Source of the DNA: Gymnorhina tibicen
Lineage: Eukaryota; Chordata; Aves; Passeriformes; Artamidae
Length of the DNA: 64,000 bases
Direction: 5' to 3'
Assembly (NCBI GenBank): GCA_013399875.1
Contig: VXAZ01008030.1
Span: 1 to 64,000, forward strand
The position numbers were made by a program, and so were the translations under genes. The notes below the pieces were generated by a model. It was not told the DNA's origin, did not search any database, and worked only from the letters and a program-made list of their open reading frames with translations. Positions 26,624 through 40,961 of this stretch are shown in pieces (positions within the stretch are counted from its first letter, which is position 1; each line of letters starts with the position of its first letter).

Positions 26624-29600
26624 AAAAGCACAACAAAAGTGTTTAAGATTGGGCTGTGGTCACCAGGCCAGAGCATCATGATTCTACAGTATCCTCTGAC
26701 TGCTATCCCTCACCCACTTGAAACATAAGAAGTGCAAAGCCATATATTTATGGACAGGGTAGTTTGGGTTGCTGACTCTGGGGAACTTGCCACTGTGCTT
26801 TTTACTCCTGCTGGATGGCTTATATGAATTTTGTGATGGAAAGCAGCGTAGTCTGTAACAGATGCAGATATTTCAATGCAATCCATTTGGAACACAAATT
26901 CTGATATGGGATGAATGAAGAGCAGAAACAGAAAACAAAATGAAACAGCTGAGCAGCAGCATATGACTGTTCAGGAATACACGTCCTTACATGTAAACAG
27001 CAGCATGGATGAGAATGCAGCCTCTGAAAGCTGAATAAACAGTTAGTATGAGCCTCAGCCTATCTGCAGTGCACTGAAGCCTTTTCCCTTCTTTCCCTTC
27101 AAAGTAGAGTACAAATTCTTTTTCACCCTTTTTCGTATTTTCTCTGAAAGAGGCTATCCCACTGTGCTCAAAACAAGCCAGTAAAAAGTAAAACAAACAA
27201 TCTGAAGCAAAATCCAGCAACTTTTGTTATTATATCATTGTTTTCTATCTCAAGTAAAGCAATAAAAATATTGATTGCTGGAGGAAAGCCTAAAAATCAA
27301 AATGATTTGTCTCGGTAGTGGTCCCTAGAAGAATGAGCTCCTCAGTTGCTGTAAATTGGCCTACTTCTGTGGACTTAGATTTTAGTGCAATTGTCGCGTG
27401 TGTCTGAAATGTCACAAGAGCTATGAAGCATTAGATATTAGATGGTAAAAATAAATAGAAACTAACAAGGTTTGCCTTTCTACTCAAGCCCTTCAGTCAT
27501 TCTCTGCCTTGCTTTTTCTAACCTAAATAAAACCAAAGGACTTCACTTTATTGCTGCTAGCACAACCCAGTGATCACTTATAGTCATGGAATGATTTAGT
27601 CCATGAAGCTCCCCTCCATCACCACCTGAATTCAGATCAATCAGCCCTGCACAGCATAAGCCTTGCCATGTCCTTATCAACAGCAGCTGGTTTTCCTCTG
27701 ACTGTATGAGACCGTGCCTTAGAGAGGGTAGGATACCCAGATTCCTTGTAAGTGAGGCCAGAGGGTGGTCTCAAAGCCCTATCAGCAACATGCATGCTGC
27801 ACGCAAATTGTCATCCTATCTGAAGGAAATGTAGCTGCAGAGCGTTTCATTTTGCTGGGCAATTTGAGGAATCACGGCACGGCTGCCATGCTTGTGCTTT
27901 GGGGACTAGGGTCAGTAGGGGCTGGTTGGGAGGGCTGAGGGGGATCCTGCCTTAGAAACAACCACACAGTACTGCAGGAGTGCTGCTTTTCATTTCAATT
28001 CCTCATCCTCGGGCAAACTTGTCCTTTTTGGACTTTCTGTCTCATAATATTTTTCACTTGCACCATTTTCCCTTCTGCTTTCACATATATCCTCCAGTTA
28101 TTTTTTGTGCTTTTTCTGTGTTGTGAATCCTGTGTTTTCCACTGTTGATGCTTTAGCATTCTGAATCCAAACTCAGTAAGCTTTGCCTGTGGTCTAATCA
28201 TTGTGCCAGCTATGTCTTGGTATTAGAATTTGCCCTCTGTCTTCTCATCTGTTTCAGTAATCGACCACTTTGTTTGTTAGTTTAACATTTTTATTCCTTG
28301 CTCTAGTTATTGTCATTATTCTACTTATACAGACTCAGTAATGTTTAACTCCATAATCATTATATGGAGAGAAAAGCTGCAAGCAATTTGGAACAGTAAG
28401 TCCATCTAAAAAGAGAAAAAGCTTTAGAACAATTTCTCCCCCCTCTCCAAAGAACTGTTTTTCAAAGCTAATCAACTAATACAGCAGAATGAGCTACTTC
28501 ATCTAGAGAGTCAACACATGGCCATCTGTCCAGTAAACAGGAATGAAACCGTGCCCCATAAATGCCTCAAGGAGAAAGAGATTTTCTGCATCTTCCACAT
28601 TCAGAAGAGAGACAGTGGCCAAAATATTTACTGCTGATAAACATTAATATGCCCCTCAAAGGCTGCACTAGAGAAGCTGTTTTAACATAAGCCAAATCTC
28701 CAAACATGTTTCCTGCTCATGTTGCTCCCACAATTTTAATTAAAGTCAAGTTTTTCTCCTTAACTATGCAGTACGATTTTAAAATAAATATATTGTAATT
28801 CATTTCAGAGGCAGCAGCTTGGCTAATAAATCTAGACTCAGATGATTTAGACAGGCCATTTTGGCCATCCTCAGTCTGAAAACAGAATAGCTATGAGTAA
28901 ACATTTCTGTCTTTCGTGTAACCCTTTTAGAAAGTTTGGTGGTAAGACTACCCCTTATACACCATCCAATCCTCAACATTAAGAAGTTTTTCCTAATGTC
29001 TTGTCTAAAGCTTCTTTGAAATAGTTTACACTTTTAACTTCTTGTCTTGCCTATATTAATCAGGAAGATCAATTAATCCCTTTCCTTTTTGGCAGCAAAC
29101 TTTTGCATGTTTGCAAATGGTGGCGTTTTAGTCCCAGGAGTAAATGGAAACAATTTTTCCCATCTTTCCAGCTGGACTGTGATTTTTAGACTTCTGGTCT
29201 TTTTCATTATTGTCTGGAGACTTTCATGTTGTTGTCTTGAACAATTCAGCTGTTGTCTTGAACTATGAATGTCTGGTGGCTGATATGACATTACATTGAG
29301 ACTTTCTTTCCCTGGTGCTAAGCAGAGTATGAAGTTTACTTTTACCTATGACTCTTACATATAATGTTCACAGGTTTCAGTACAATGCTTGTTTTTTTTT
29401 TTTGATTTTGAATTCGTTGGACAGAATTATTCCTTTATAGCAGCACTAGCAAAAATGTGGGTCGCTAGCTCAGCTACAGAAGACGCTGCAAAATATCAGA
29501 AAACGTATATTTTAATGGTTGTCCTTCTTTCTCCTACCCTGCCCCCGTATAGGTGCTGCAAAGCCTCTGACTAGTAAAAGCCTTTGAGAGATAATGTGTT

Positions 29601-32600
29601 ATTTAATACCACTTAGTTTTTGAAAAAGAGCTTCTCTTTCAAGAAGCAAGTAGCAGTGCTGATCCCTCTAAAACTTGCTTTCCCCATAAAAGATTACTGC
29701 TTCCCTTCCTCTGCCTCTTGCAGACACCTGGACTGATGCTTCCCTAGCAATCCTAAAACCCTTTTGCAAAGATGTGGCTACTTTTGGAGGGTGGTAAAGC
29801 CTTATATAATACTGAAGTTTCATTAAAAATGCACTTTAGCTCCAAAGCTTGTGAGTTAACACAGCGTAAAGAAGGACAGTGCAGGGTGATATTGATCAAC
29901 GGTATTTTTCTTTGCATATGTTTTTCTTGTCCTCAAGCCACTTACGGAGTTATTTCGGCTCTAATCTTCCTGGCGCCCCGCACACTGAGCTCTTGCTGAA
30001 GTTAATGGCAGAGCTGCATGCAAACTTCCAGGTTCAAGCCCTCCCTCAGAAGCAATCTCTCCTACACTTGCAGATTCTGTGATAGCATGAAAGCTTTACT
30101 GTGTGGCTGCTTTCCTCTTGTAAACAGGATCAAAGGCAGCGTGTCATTTTTTTATTTTACTTTATTTTGGTCTGCTGTCTGGTTGCTGTCATCTCTTTCT
30201 ATTCTGGCTCGTCTTGTATTGCACCTTGAACATTTTATCTCATAGCATTTCACAGTTTGGTTCCACCCTTTTTGTGTGGTACATGACACATTTGAGTATT
30301 TTTTCCTATCAGTATGGCATTTTGTACGATACATGCTACTCTGCTGAACTAATTGTGATAAGTCATGCCGCTAGATCCAGCACAAATGCCCCTTTTTCAA
30401 GGTTTTTCTTATGCTCACATATCCTTCACTTTCTAAGCATGCAAGTTCTGTTTTCCTAATTGATCTATTTGTATGACAATTTGATAAGGTAAACTCGCTG
30501 TTTTCCTAGGACACAAAAATACAGGCTTTTCTAGATGATACCTGAGAAGAGTCCTGAATATCTATCACATGGATGGTGTAAAGTACCTAGGCTGCAAATG
30601 CCCTAAATGTCTCAGCATTGCAACTGAGAGTATTCAAACAGCATTTTTTTCCCTGAGCCCTTATTTGTAGCCCTTTGGCAACAATAAGCAGCTGAAGAGA
30701 ATGCAAAGTCTTCTGAGCTAAGGAACCTCTCTCAAATCCCAAATTACACTAAGCAAGGTCATCCCTGCAGTTCTCAGCAACTCCAGGAAAGTAATTGCAG
30801 TCTTTCAGTCAAAGATTCAGTCTCAAAGCCTTTGAGGATTTCAGTCCTTAAAGCCATTTTCCTTGCTTCTTTCACATCTGGATTTAGACTCCCGCCTTTC
30901 AGAAAGCAAGCAAAATCTATGAGATGAAACACTGACTCCTGAAAAATAAATTACATTGGGGGTACATGAGCCTAAGTCATCAGCACTGGATGCAAGGGGT
31001 TGCTGTGTGGTAAAAAAAGATGAGTTTCCATATGCAAAAGGGATAACTGAGCAGAACTAGTGGAGTGATCATTCCTCTGTACACAGCATTGTTAGGGGTA
31101 CTATGAAAAATGCCCTCATCTCCAGGAGAATGTGGAAAATCTAATAGGGATAAGATCAGAACTTACCCTCTTCTATCTGCTGAAGAAGTGGGTGAGGGGC
31201 AGTCACTGGACTTTACTTTTCACTGGATTTAGTTAGTTCTTTACAGAGAGGAGTTCTAATGAACAGAGGGTGGGAGACATAGAGAAGGGCTCCAACTTGC
31301 TGACCCATGCTAAATGAAGCGTTGTATCTGAATACCAAAGGTAGAAGAGCCAACCATAAACACCAAATGTAACTTTGTAGCAATGAGTTTTAAATGGGAT
31401 TCTAGAAATTTCTGACTAAACACAGGAAATCAGGACTACTGGAGTAGTTCCACAGATTGCTAGCCTTTGGAGAGAACATCAAGCTAGACAAATACCACAA
31501 AGCACATACAAATTCCCCAGTCGTTCCTTCTCTGCTGAGACTGTAGGAGAAGAAGCTGGGTGTTCTCATTAATACAGAGTTGATAAGCAGACAGGTTTTT
31601 GTCTTCAAGATGAGGAAAACTCTTCCCCAGGGCAGAACTAGGCACTGCTCCTATGTGGTACAGACAACTCTCTGCTTTGGTCCTTGACCACTGTGCCAGG
31701 TTCACACGTTCAGAGGCAAAGGTGGCTTCGTCCTGACTCAGAGCATCAGGGACACTCTTTTTTCCTGCTATAAAAGAGTACTGTGCCTCTTTGTTATCTG
31801 GCATTGCAAAGGCCGTGGGCATTTGTGGTGGCTCTGTTTCAGCTGATGTCTGTCTGAAGCACATTACAGTGAGATCTCAAGGGAGATGAAATGTTTTAAT
31901 TTGAGTAAAAGTTACTGGATTTCCTTACAGGGGAGAAATGTAATGGCCTGTGATACAAAAGAGGTGACCTTCAGCTCTGATTTTAAATCCTGTTATAAAT
32001 TCCTACACACATATATTGCTGAGGGAAGGTTTTGGCACAATATGCATTTAATTTAACAGTCTTGTTTATTCCAATAGAGCAGAGGTATTCTAGTATGTAT
32101 GAAAAGTTAAATTCAGAGAAAGTAATTTTAACCAAAGATCAAGATGAAAAGCCAAGCTACATTATAAAGATACTTAAGCAAATGTACTATATTTAATCTA
32201 CTTTCATCCTAAACCAACTTCCAATTTTCTCTTTCACTTACATTTCTAATGCAGTGGTATTTATTACTTACTACCTACCTTACCAAATGAGCAACAGTAT
32301 CTAGAGATACCTTCTTGCTGATTAGAATGTTCTCACTGCAAAATAATAGATTTCTGAAATATACATGAAGAAACTTTTATTAAAATTACATTAATAGCCA
32401 AATTCTGCACACAATTACACTTGGCCATTGTGGAAATCAATGAATTGCACCAGGATAATAGAGAGCAGAGTTTGCCCTGACTGAATAATTTCAGCTGATT
32501 AGAAACAATGAAATGAGATATTAATATTGACACTCCCTGTTTGAAATACCCTTGTTGTACGGACCCAGGACTGATGATTTGTGGCTCTGTGTGGAAGCAC

Positions 32601-33681
32601 AAAGTCACTCTGCCAGCCAGCCCTGACAACAAGACCATCTATACTTAGGCAAATGGTCTTGTGTATAACTCCACTTCTGGGAGGCAAAAGGAGGAGAATC
32701 TTCTCTCCTGCTTTGCACCAGGTCACACTTAATATTCCCCCCAAGTACCTGGTAATACATATCCGAGCAAGCTTTAAACTCACCAGCTCAGGTGTTGAGA
32801 GCAATGGAACTCCTGCAGCCCAGAGTTCAATAGAGGCTAAGCACTCACATACTTAATCTGGTCTGTCACTAGTTAGCTCTGGTACCTCTTTTAGGTTAGC
32901 TACAATATGAGACTGGCTGCAGTCCAACCAGCAGGTTTATTACCTCCAACGCAGAACTGGTTTTATTAGCCTGGGTATAGTGCTGTGCTAAAGTAATATA
33001 TATGATGCTGTATAGATGGGGAAGTGGCTTTAATTCTTTTGGTCTGCAAGCCAGCTCACAGCTCTGCATTGTGTTTTATACTCTGAAGGAATAATATTCT
33101 TCATCTGAGGGAACATCTGGCCTAGGGGAAAAAGGGGTCTGGGACTAATGGCTGTGCTCAACTGTTTGGGTGTTGAGTTAGGGCTTTGTTGCCAAGTGTT
33201 TAGACTTTCAGGCAGAGGACAAAACTGGTGTCCATGAGAGATGGAAACAGACAAGGACTCAGAAAGCAAGGAATTTTTTGGGAACTCATTGCTCCTAAAA
33301 TAGCCATAGTGACTGACAAATGCTTTGCCCCCTCCCTGTGTCAGCTGGAGCAAAGGTGGGCTCAACCTTCCCTTCTCTTTCTGTTTGGAACTGTAGGGAT
33401 ATGCTGCAGGAGGGTGTCTGAACCGAGCGAGAACTTCTTATCTCTTAGAGCTGTGAGACCCCAGTGTCTTTAAGGGTGCCTAGGGAGTGTGCAGAGCTGC
33501 TTTGGATAGGCTACCTACCAGCCCAAACAATCAGACCTCAGAAGGCTTTTTTTTGCTTGACTGTGCCAGCACCAGTGACTTGGTGTGGAACAGAAACCAC
33601 CATAATTACAAAAAGATGTTTAAAAAGATGATTAAAAAGCTGTGTTGTTCCTAGCTTCAAAGGTGTTAAATGTCTGCTTCC
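26624..33681. other. AT-rich stretch without recognisable genes
   Basis: Nothing I can name is visible in these 7 kb. There are short T-runs and A-runs, and many short open frames without domain features. The patch at 27840-27960 is more G-rich than its surroundings but has no promoter or exon signals that I trust. Confidence 0.45.
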
Positions 33682-33957
33682 AAATAATAGAATAATAGAA
33701 TAGTTTGGGTTGGACAGGGCTTCCTTAGAGATCATTAAGTCCAGCCCTGCTCTAATGAGCAGGGACATCCCTCAACTAGTCTGGTCTCTCAGAGCCCTGT
33801 CCAGCCTGACTTTAAATGTTTACAGGGATGGGACATTCACCACCTCTTTGGGCAACCTATTCCACTGTCTCACCACCCGCATTGTAAAAACTTCCTTATA
33901 CCTAGCCAAATTCTACACTTCCTTGGTTTAAAATCATCAGGCCCTGTCCTATAATAC
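33682..33957 (-). mobile_element. CR1 LINE 3' end, minus strand
   Basis: Read on the minus strand this is CR1 3' sequence. It has the block with GGTTGCCCAAAGAGGTGG, then the blocks ending in the consensus-like GACTTAATGATCTC and CCAACC. The element ends in three tandem copies of an ATAGAAT/ATTCTATT-type octamer (33682-33703). The copy starts at about 33957, so it is strongly 5'-truncated. It has no coding capacity. Confidence 0.88.
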
Positions 33958-34063
33958 TGAAGGACAAATGCAATAAAGAAAATAAAGAAGAGCTAATATC
34001 TGCTAAAAGAGAAGGGTTTGGGTACACTGGCAGGCTGGCAAGAGTCTCACAGAAATAAATTAA

Positions 34064-34852
34064 TTACACTTCAAATAATGCAGGTTTTTCCTCCTGAATC
34101 AGATCTTGGGGACCTGGAGAGAGGAAGGAACTGTAATGAAATACATCCCTACTCTCTTTTACTTCTGTTTTATACCATATTCCCAGGCACCTTGTTTTCT
34201 GGGGTGGAGGAAAAAGCTGTACCTTTACTGGAGAAATCTCATTGTTCAGCCAGTTAATATGTCTCTGGTCATGGGTCCCATGTAGGAATATTTGCATAAT
34301 TGAAATGGGACTTGGGGGACTGCCATGCCCAGAGCCTGGCCGGGGAAGAGATGAGCTGAGGAGTTCAGGAGTGCTACTGCAGACACCCACAAACTGAACA
34401 TTTTCCTCTGTGGTACCCTGGCACAGACGCATATTCTCTAGAGACCACTCCAGGCACATGACACCGAGTGGCAGGAAGAGACTGGGGAACAAGTCCCCTG
34501 CATCCCTCTCATTGTGTATGCTGAAAGGAGCAGCTGGATTAAGATGCCTCCTTCCCTTTGCAGCTCTTCCTATCCACACCGAAATCACCAGGGCAATAAT
34601 ACGTTGGATGTCTGAGGACTTCAGAATGGATGCCCTATTATTTCTCTCTTTTGTTTTGTTATAATACATGTGACCTTCAACTGCTTTCACACACTTTTCA
34701 CTCTGTGGAGAAAATGCCATGCTGAATGGCTTAACTGTGATTTCAATACAAAACCGACCAACAAAAAGAGAGTTTGGGACAAAAGCAACAATGTGGGTAA
34801 CGACATTCAGAAGTGTTAGAAGTAAATCTAACTGCACACAAAGCAGAGTTCA
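34064..34852 (-). other. Long open frame of unknown meaning, not called as a gene
   Basis: This stop-to-stop frame is the longest in the window, about 262 codons. The leftmost possible start is a GTG at 34837, and the first ATG is about 40 codons further in. The translation is rich in Ser, Pro and Leu in its second half. It shows no signal peptide, membrane segment, zinc-binding Cys/His pattern or repeat that I recognise. A polypyrimidine-AG acceptor-like site (TTCTCCACAG) occurs at the ATG-proximal region. It could be an exon of an unannotated transcript, an old decayed coding sequence, or a chance frame in a locally less AT-rich segment. I favour chance or a non-coding transcript, and my confidence that it encodes a protein is low. 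Confidence 0.2.
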
Positions 34853-36578
34853 GCTAAGTGTCACTGCCAAAAACTATCTTCTGTTCTCTATGAAATGAAG
34901 TTGGAAAAGAGCTAAACCAAGTACTGAAATTCACTGGGTGCATAAAAAAACACTGGTAGAAAGGGGATGTACCTGCTCTGGAGGACTGCAATCACTTGTT
35001 CTGCATCTACGTGTATTTGGCAGATGGGATACAGAAGGACCAGTCTTTCAGCTGGTGTAAAAGCATACAGTGATTTGCCTATGCAGAGGATCTGCTCCAT
35101 GGCCTGTGCTTAATCCTCCCAGGCAACACTTTAGGAAGTAATCAGATAGTCCTTCATATCTGATTTTGAGTGTACAGCTGGAGGGAAATGCTGCAATTCC
35201 TCCTTTCTGAAACGTTTCCATAAAAACCCCATCTATTTTAATTTCTTTCCTTATCTTCACCTGCTCTTCTATCTCAGTTTTATTGCTGTTTGGAATAGGT
35301 TTAGTCCTACACGTCAGACAAGGAAAATGTTGCCTGGCTGGACTGAAGGAATAAAGCAAGATCCCCCAAATTTCTGAACGATGTTATGCAGCGACACACA
35401 AGTTGCTTTCAGATGCAAGGGGTGATGCATAAGCCAATGCTTCATTTGCATGCTAAGGAAGGTCTGAAAGCCTGCTCATTCTCTGCTTGGATCACTGTAA
35501 TATGCATGAGTGAGAAAGGAGGATAATAACCAGTAGAAGGAGTTGCTTTTATTAACATGTAAATGCTTCTGCAGTTTTTCTTTTAGATGGAAAGTTTGGA
35601 GGCAAATATTTGCTTCCTCTGCTTGTGTGTGAGAAAACAGATTTTTGTCTGTGTTTCAAATACTAAAAATAGGAGGAAAAGGTTTCAATTTTGATTTTTT
35701 AAATTAGATGAAAAACGAAAATACCCATGTGGGTTTGATGTGAGACATAAAATACTCCCACAGAAAATACCATTTTCCTTCCAGCTGCAGTGAACAGGGA
35801 CCTTGATATTTACCTCAAATTGATGCAGTGGCTTGTGCTCGTGCATAGAGCTCAGCCTTTTGTCAGATTGTATGGCCTCAGCTTGGGCTTGCCTGGCAGC
35901 ATCAGTACCACAGTGTCATTCGTGTGCAACACTTCAGGTGAGAGTCCCGGTACACTGCCCACCCTGCACAAATAAACCCTTAAGGGAACTGGTCCTTGTC
36001 CAGGGATGGGCTTTGCTTGTTGGCTTTTATAAACTACAGAAATTCAGGAAGAATTCAGGCTGGTAGGGAGAACCACCCTTGAAATATCATATTCTCAGCA
36101 CCATTCATATATAGGAAATGGAAGCACAGTAGCCTCTGTTCTGGTCAGCTTCACCATTGCATGTTTTTCTTTCTGAAATCTAGGAAGTCTACAGTGAGAT
36201 ATTTTACTCTGTACAGAAAACATGGAATCAAGAAGCAACAGATGAGAGAAGCAGCAAACATTCCAAAAATAAGTGCTCAAGAATCAGAAGGCATTATTAT
36301 ACCTTGTTCATCTATAGTTTGCAGCAGGAAATGAATATTTATGTCTCAAATGTTATGTTAAAACATTCTTCCTTAATATGTATTTATATACAACCTTCCA
36401 CAAAAAATCTGCCTTCAAAAGCAGCAGACACTGACATCCTGTCTTGCCAGAAACACAACATCTCATCAGATGCTCAGAAAGAATTTATATGAGACTTTGT
36501 GAAGTGCCTAACAAATAGCAGGCATTCTACTGAAGAAAGCATTGGCATTTCAAGATGAAGAAGTAAATCTGTTCAGTG

Positions 36579-36616
36579 CTTTAGGAGTTTGAAGCTACTT
36601 TAGGAGTTTAAAGTGA
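36579..36616 (+). repeat. 19-bp tandem duplication
   Basis: CTTTAGGAGTTTGAAGCTA is followed directly by CTTTAGGAGTTTAAAGTGA, two copies with three differences. It is a local slippage-type duplication. Confidence 0.75.
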
Positions 36617-39600
36617 CTTCCTTAAAAAATGTAGACTCCCAGCCTAATGTTTCTTCTGGACCCCTCTGGCTAACAAATGACTTGTTTATAACATTTCTAA
36701 ATATAGATCTAAATATAGATCCAGGTAACTTGGATTAAATCTCATTCAAACCCCTCTTTATTTCTAAGCAAAAATAACAAAGATTGTATTGTTCTTTGTC
36801 ATAGTCCTTTGAACCTAAAGAAAGCCTCTGAAAATTTCTTATTAATGTACTCATCATTTTCATGTAATCTGAATATATAGTCTTTTTTCCAAATAAAAAC
36901 CAGAATATTTTTGAACACTTTTCTGCATTATTACTGACAGCTCTACTTTATTAATTTAGGAAAAAACAGCACCTCTGGCAGAATTCCTTACATTTGGGTA
37001 TTTTATTACATACAGTTGTATCATCCCTTGCTTTTTACTTTACTCTCTCTTGTTTCCTTAATCAGTTTCCCAAACTTTCTAGCTTCTAAATTTATATACA
37101 TTTCTGTCATGTTGCCCTTTTTTCATTACCCCTCATCCCAACCCTCCCCACTAATGCACACACACACACAGATCAAAAATATATTTCAGCTTTTGGAGTT
37201 GCTTTTATTCTCTTTGCTAAAGTCAAGGTTTTTTATAACTGATGTCACCTAATTTTTCAGCTGTGGAATGGTAGTGTTTTGACCATCAAATAAAATATTT
37301 AATCAGTTCTCCCAAATTATTCATACCTTCTTCCAGGTCTATCAGCCTATAGTTGTTTTCAGCTTTATGATCCTGTCTCTTTTAAATCACCAACCATATT
37401 TATTACTGATTTGAGCTTTTTTTGCAGTCTGCACATAATGAATGTAATTAAGTCATGATGACTTGCTCCTAAAAAATCTTTGTTTTTAGTTCTTAGATCA
37501 GTGCCCTTTTATCTGCCAAGATGAAATCAAATTTATCGTTCCATGACACTATTTTTTGAGTTATGAAATTGTCAGTATTTTTCTTTAGAAATTCCAAGGT
37601 AGTTTTTGTACTGACAGATCTCTGATATATATCACTCACATCAAGATGTCAACTTCTCAGCTTTTTTTCCTTAATATAGGACAGGCAGGTTTTAAGGAGC
37701 TGTTGATGTTGTTCTGAAATGTGATATGATGGTAGGAGCTGCTGGTGTCTTGTGCCCCAGCTTGCACTATATTGGCTAGAAAATTAATCCATAAACCTTC
37801 AAGATCACTTGCACAGGGCTGTGTTAGTGGCTCAGACATGAGTATTTTGTGGAATTTGAGCAGGTATATAAAATGGTACCCTTGTCCCTTGTTCTAGAAA
37901 CCCTGATTTGTCGTACAGCTTGTTCCTTAGTGATGGATCCCTGCTGCCTTGAATCTTCAACAGTGATGCTTTCCAGATGTGTTTTTTCCAAATATCCCTC
38001 CTGTATGTGAAGTCACTGTCTTTCTTTTCATTCTTCCTTCATCTGCTTGGTTCCAAAGGACGCCAGGCAAATGATTTATATATAAATTCTCACTACAGAG
38101 TCTCATTCCCTCAGTAATCTGGGAGGGATTAGCTATTTGATGATTTCAAGCACTGATTCTGATCAAAGACCTGCTAGTCATGGCCAGATGGGTCTCACAG
38201 AAACTCTGACAAGCCAATCAGTATGGCCTGATAGGAGATTGAGAGACTGTCCCCACAGCTTTCCCGAAGGACAAAACTTGAACAGATAATGCACGCACAC
38301 ACACACGTGCATGCAAATGCTCTCCCAACTCACCTTCTGCAACTGCTCTACCTCTGAGCACAGGGTCTGCAGCTAACCCTTCAGAAACTCCCATGTTAGC
38401 TGCTCTGTTTGCTGGGCTCAGCTGTTTCATTCAGCTTTTGATTCCAAGTAAAGTTATTTCAATGGCTAAACAGAAGGAATGATGCATGCAATGCCCTTCT
38501 GGATTATCCCAAGTTATGAGCTGTGAGTGATGGTGCAAACAGTAATATACATGTATCATGGCAAAGTGAAAGATGGCCCCAGTGATCACAACAGAATGGC
38601 AGAGGATAAACAATCACCAGAAGTAACCTTTCTGGCTGAAACAAACATCTGATTTCTACTAAAGCCAAAAGTACAAAAAACGTTTTCAAGTTTGCCGAAA
38701 GACAGATGGAAATGTCTTAGGGAACTTGACGCAAAGCAATTATGGATGCTCAAACACAACAAAGATTTTGAACATGAAAAGAGAATACTAAAAGGATTTT
38801 TATACTTGACAGTTCATTTCATTGTATTCTCTTTTTATATTAAATTATTAAAGGAAGATATATCAATGTGTGTATTTTAGGTCCTTTTTTGCTAGTTTAG
38901 CTTATTGGAAAAGTTTAACATTTCCCAACAAACTATTTTCATAGTATTTCACAAATGTTACAATTTGCCAAGTTTTGACCTCAGTAAATTAGCATTGGGA
39001 TAGTCTTCCTCTCTTAAATGAAACTTCCTTCTTAATTTAATAAAGTACTGAGAGTCGGAAACAGATAAGAGAAGTTGCTAATCATCTTTGAAATATCTTT
39101 GAACCCTCTGTATTATACTACTGAATGCAACAGTACCATAATTTTCAGACGGTTTAAGCCTCCAAGAGCTTTAATAGTGTATTAGAATAAAATAGACATC
39201 TAATTCCATTACTGATGATTCTTCCCTGTTGCTGAAGGTAGTTAGAAGTGTGCTGCAGCTTTGGGGGTTACAAATCAATTTTCACACTGCTTAGTGATTG
39301 CCATGTTTTTAGGTTCTTCTGTGTCACTTTGTGTCATATAATACATAGATTACAGGCATCTGTTCTGAGCTGTTCACGTGGGCCACTGCTATAATGCATT
39401 GTCAAGGATCCCTTGAGAGAAAGCAAGCTATCCCACCCCAAAATAACTGTCTAAAACCACTGACATTTAACTGGAAATACCCATCTCTGCATTGAATGTA
39501 GAAGGAGCTTGGAGACTAGCTTAGCCAAAAGTGAAAGATTCTGATTGCTAAAATTAGGTGAGATAAATCCCACTGTAGGATCTCAGGCTTGCTGCACAAT

Positions 39601-40961
39601 GAGAAGGCAGGAGACAAGAATCTAAGTTAGGAGGTGGTGTGTCTCCTTCAGCTGTGTAGGGACTTCACCAATCTGACGTAAGCATCTATATGAGACAGCA
39701 TAATTTAAATGGTCACATTTAATGTGGATACCTATGTGATCGAAGCACTTATTTGTCCTATCAGGACTCACAAGAAGCATGCTGTGCTGAAGTTAAACAA
39801 TTCTATGGGAATTTGGGATTGCAGTGTGCTTACAAGACAGTTTTGCTCTATCTATATGTACAGAGCAACAACAGAGTTAAAATCAGCACAAGTTGTCATG
39901 TGATACTATTGGGGGAACTATTATCTGCTCTTCTTCACTCTACGAGTTATTACTTTCTGCCTAAATGCAGATTATGTGCAGGAACCAGAACTTTTATATG
40001 ACTCAGAGGTGCTGTGTACTTTCCTGGCTCTATGATAATATGCAAGGACTCACATGCAGCCAAAATACATTGATACTGCTAACCAGTATTTTAAAGTCTC
40101 TGTTGGATGTCTGCATGTAGCTTCTTCTCACAGGCACTCCCATCCCCGTCACATGCATCTTCTCTGATAGCATGGCTTTAAACAAGAACAAAAAACCTTA
40201 TTTCAATTTTTTTTCTTCTCCTAGCATCCCAGCCAGCTGCTGCTTCTCTTTACTGCTTGACAAACCCTTGGAGTACTGGAGGAGCTGCTGAGTTCTCCAG
40301 CAAGAGCCGGAAAAGTTGGACATTACTGCAACTCAGAACTTAATGTGTGCTTCCTGTGGGTGGCTGATGAACAAATAAATTTTGGGTGAGATATGTACTA
40401 TTTGCAGAAACCATACCATAAGGAAAAAAATGAGGTTTGTAAGATATGAATTAAAATCTCTCTGATTACCTTTAAAAAGACATTTTGTTAGCTTCACTAG
40501 GAATTAATTGCTTTACTAAAGTATGCCAAATTTTGTTTCTTAAGTAAACCATTTTCAAATAACTACCAGGTATGGGTGCCACTTTTGCAGTGAAAAGAAA
40601 TACTGAACCAACATAGATTAACTCATCTCACCCATAAAAGAACTTTCTTCACCATTGAATGAGGGTGTTGGGAGACAATATGTGATATACATTACTGCTG
40701 ATCTTCGATTCTGTCACAATCCTTTGCCCAAAATAGTCTGCAGCACCAATGAAAATAAGGAGACATAAGGGAATTAAAGCAGGGTTAGTAAATGACTGTG
40801 CTTGGGGAATGAGGTGCAGGTACATTCACACCTTCTGTGTCTGTCAGTTTGATAATCTTTCACAAAGCTTTTCATTTTTCTAACTCAGATGTGTTAATTC
40901 TTATACCATATCACAGCTAACTGCAAAGGGCATTTTCTTCCCACCTGTTCCTCTTCCTTTT

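Larger units (their letters stand above)
33958..40961. other. AT-rich stretch with one unusually long open frame
   Basis: No gene is recognised. The notable item is the 262-codon open frame at 34064-34852 (minus), entered separately. A 19-bp tandem duplication lies at 36579-36616, and short CA runs lie near 37158-37170 and 38281-38295. The rest is AT-rich sequence without recognisable structure. Confidence 0.45.
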
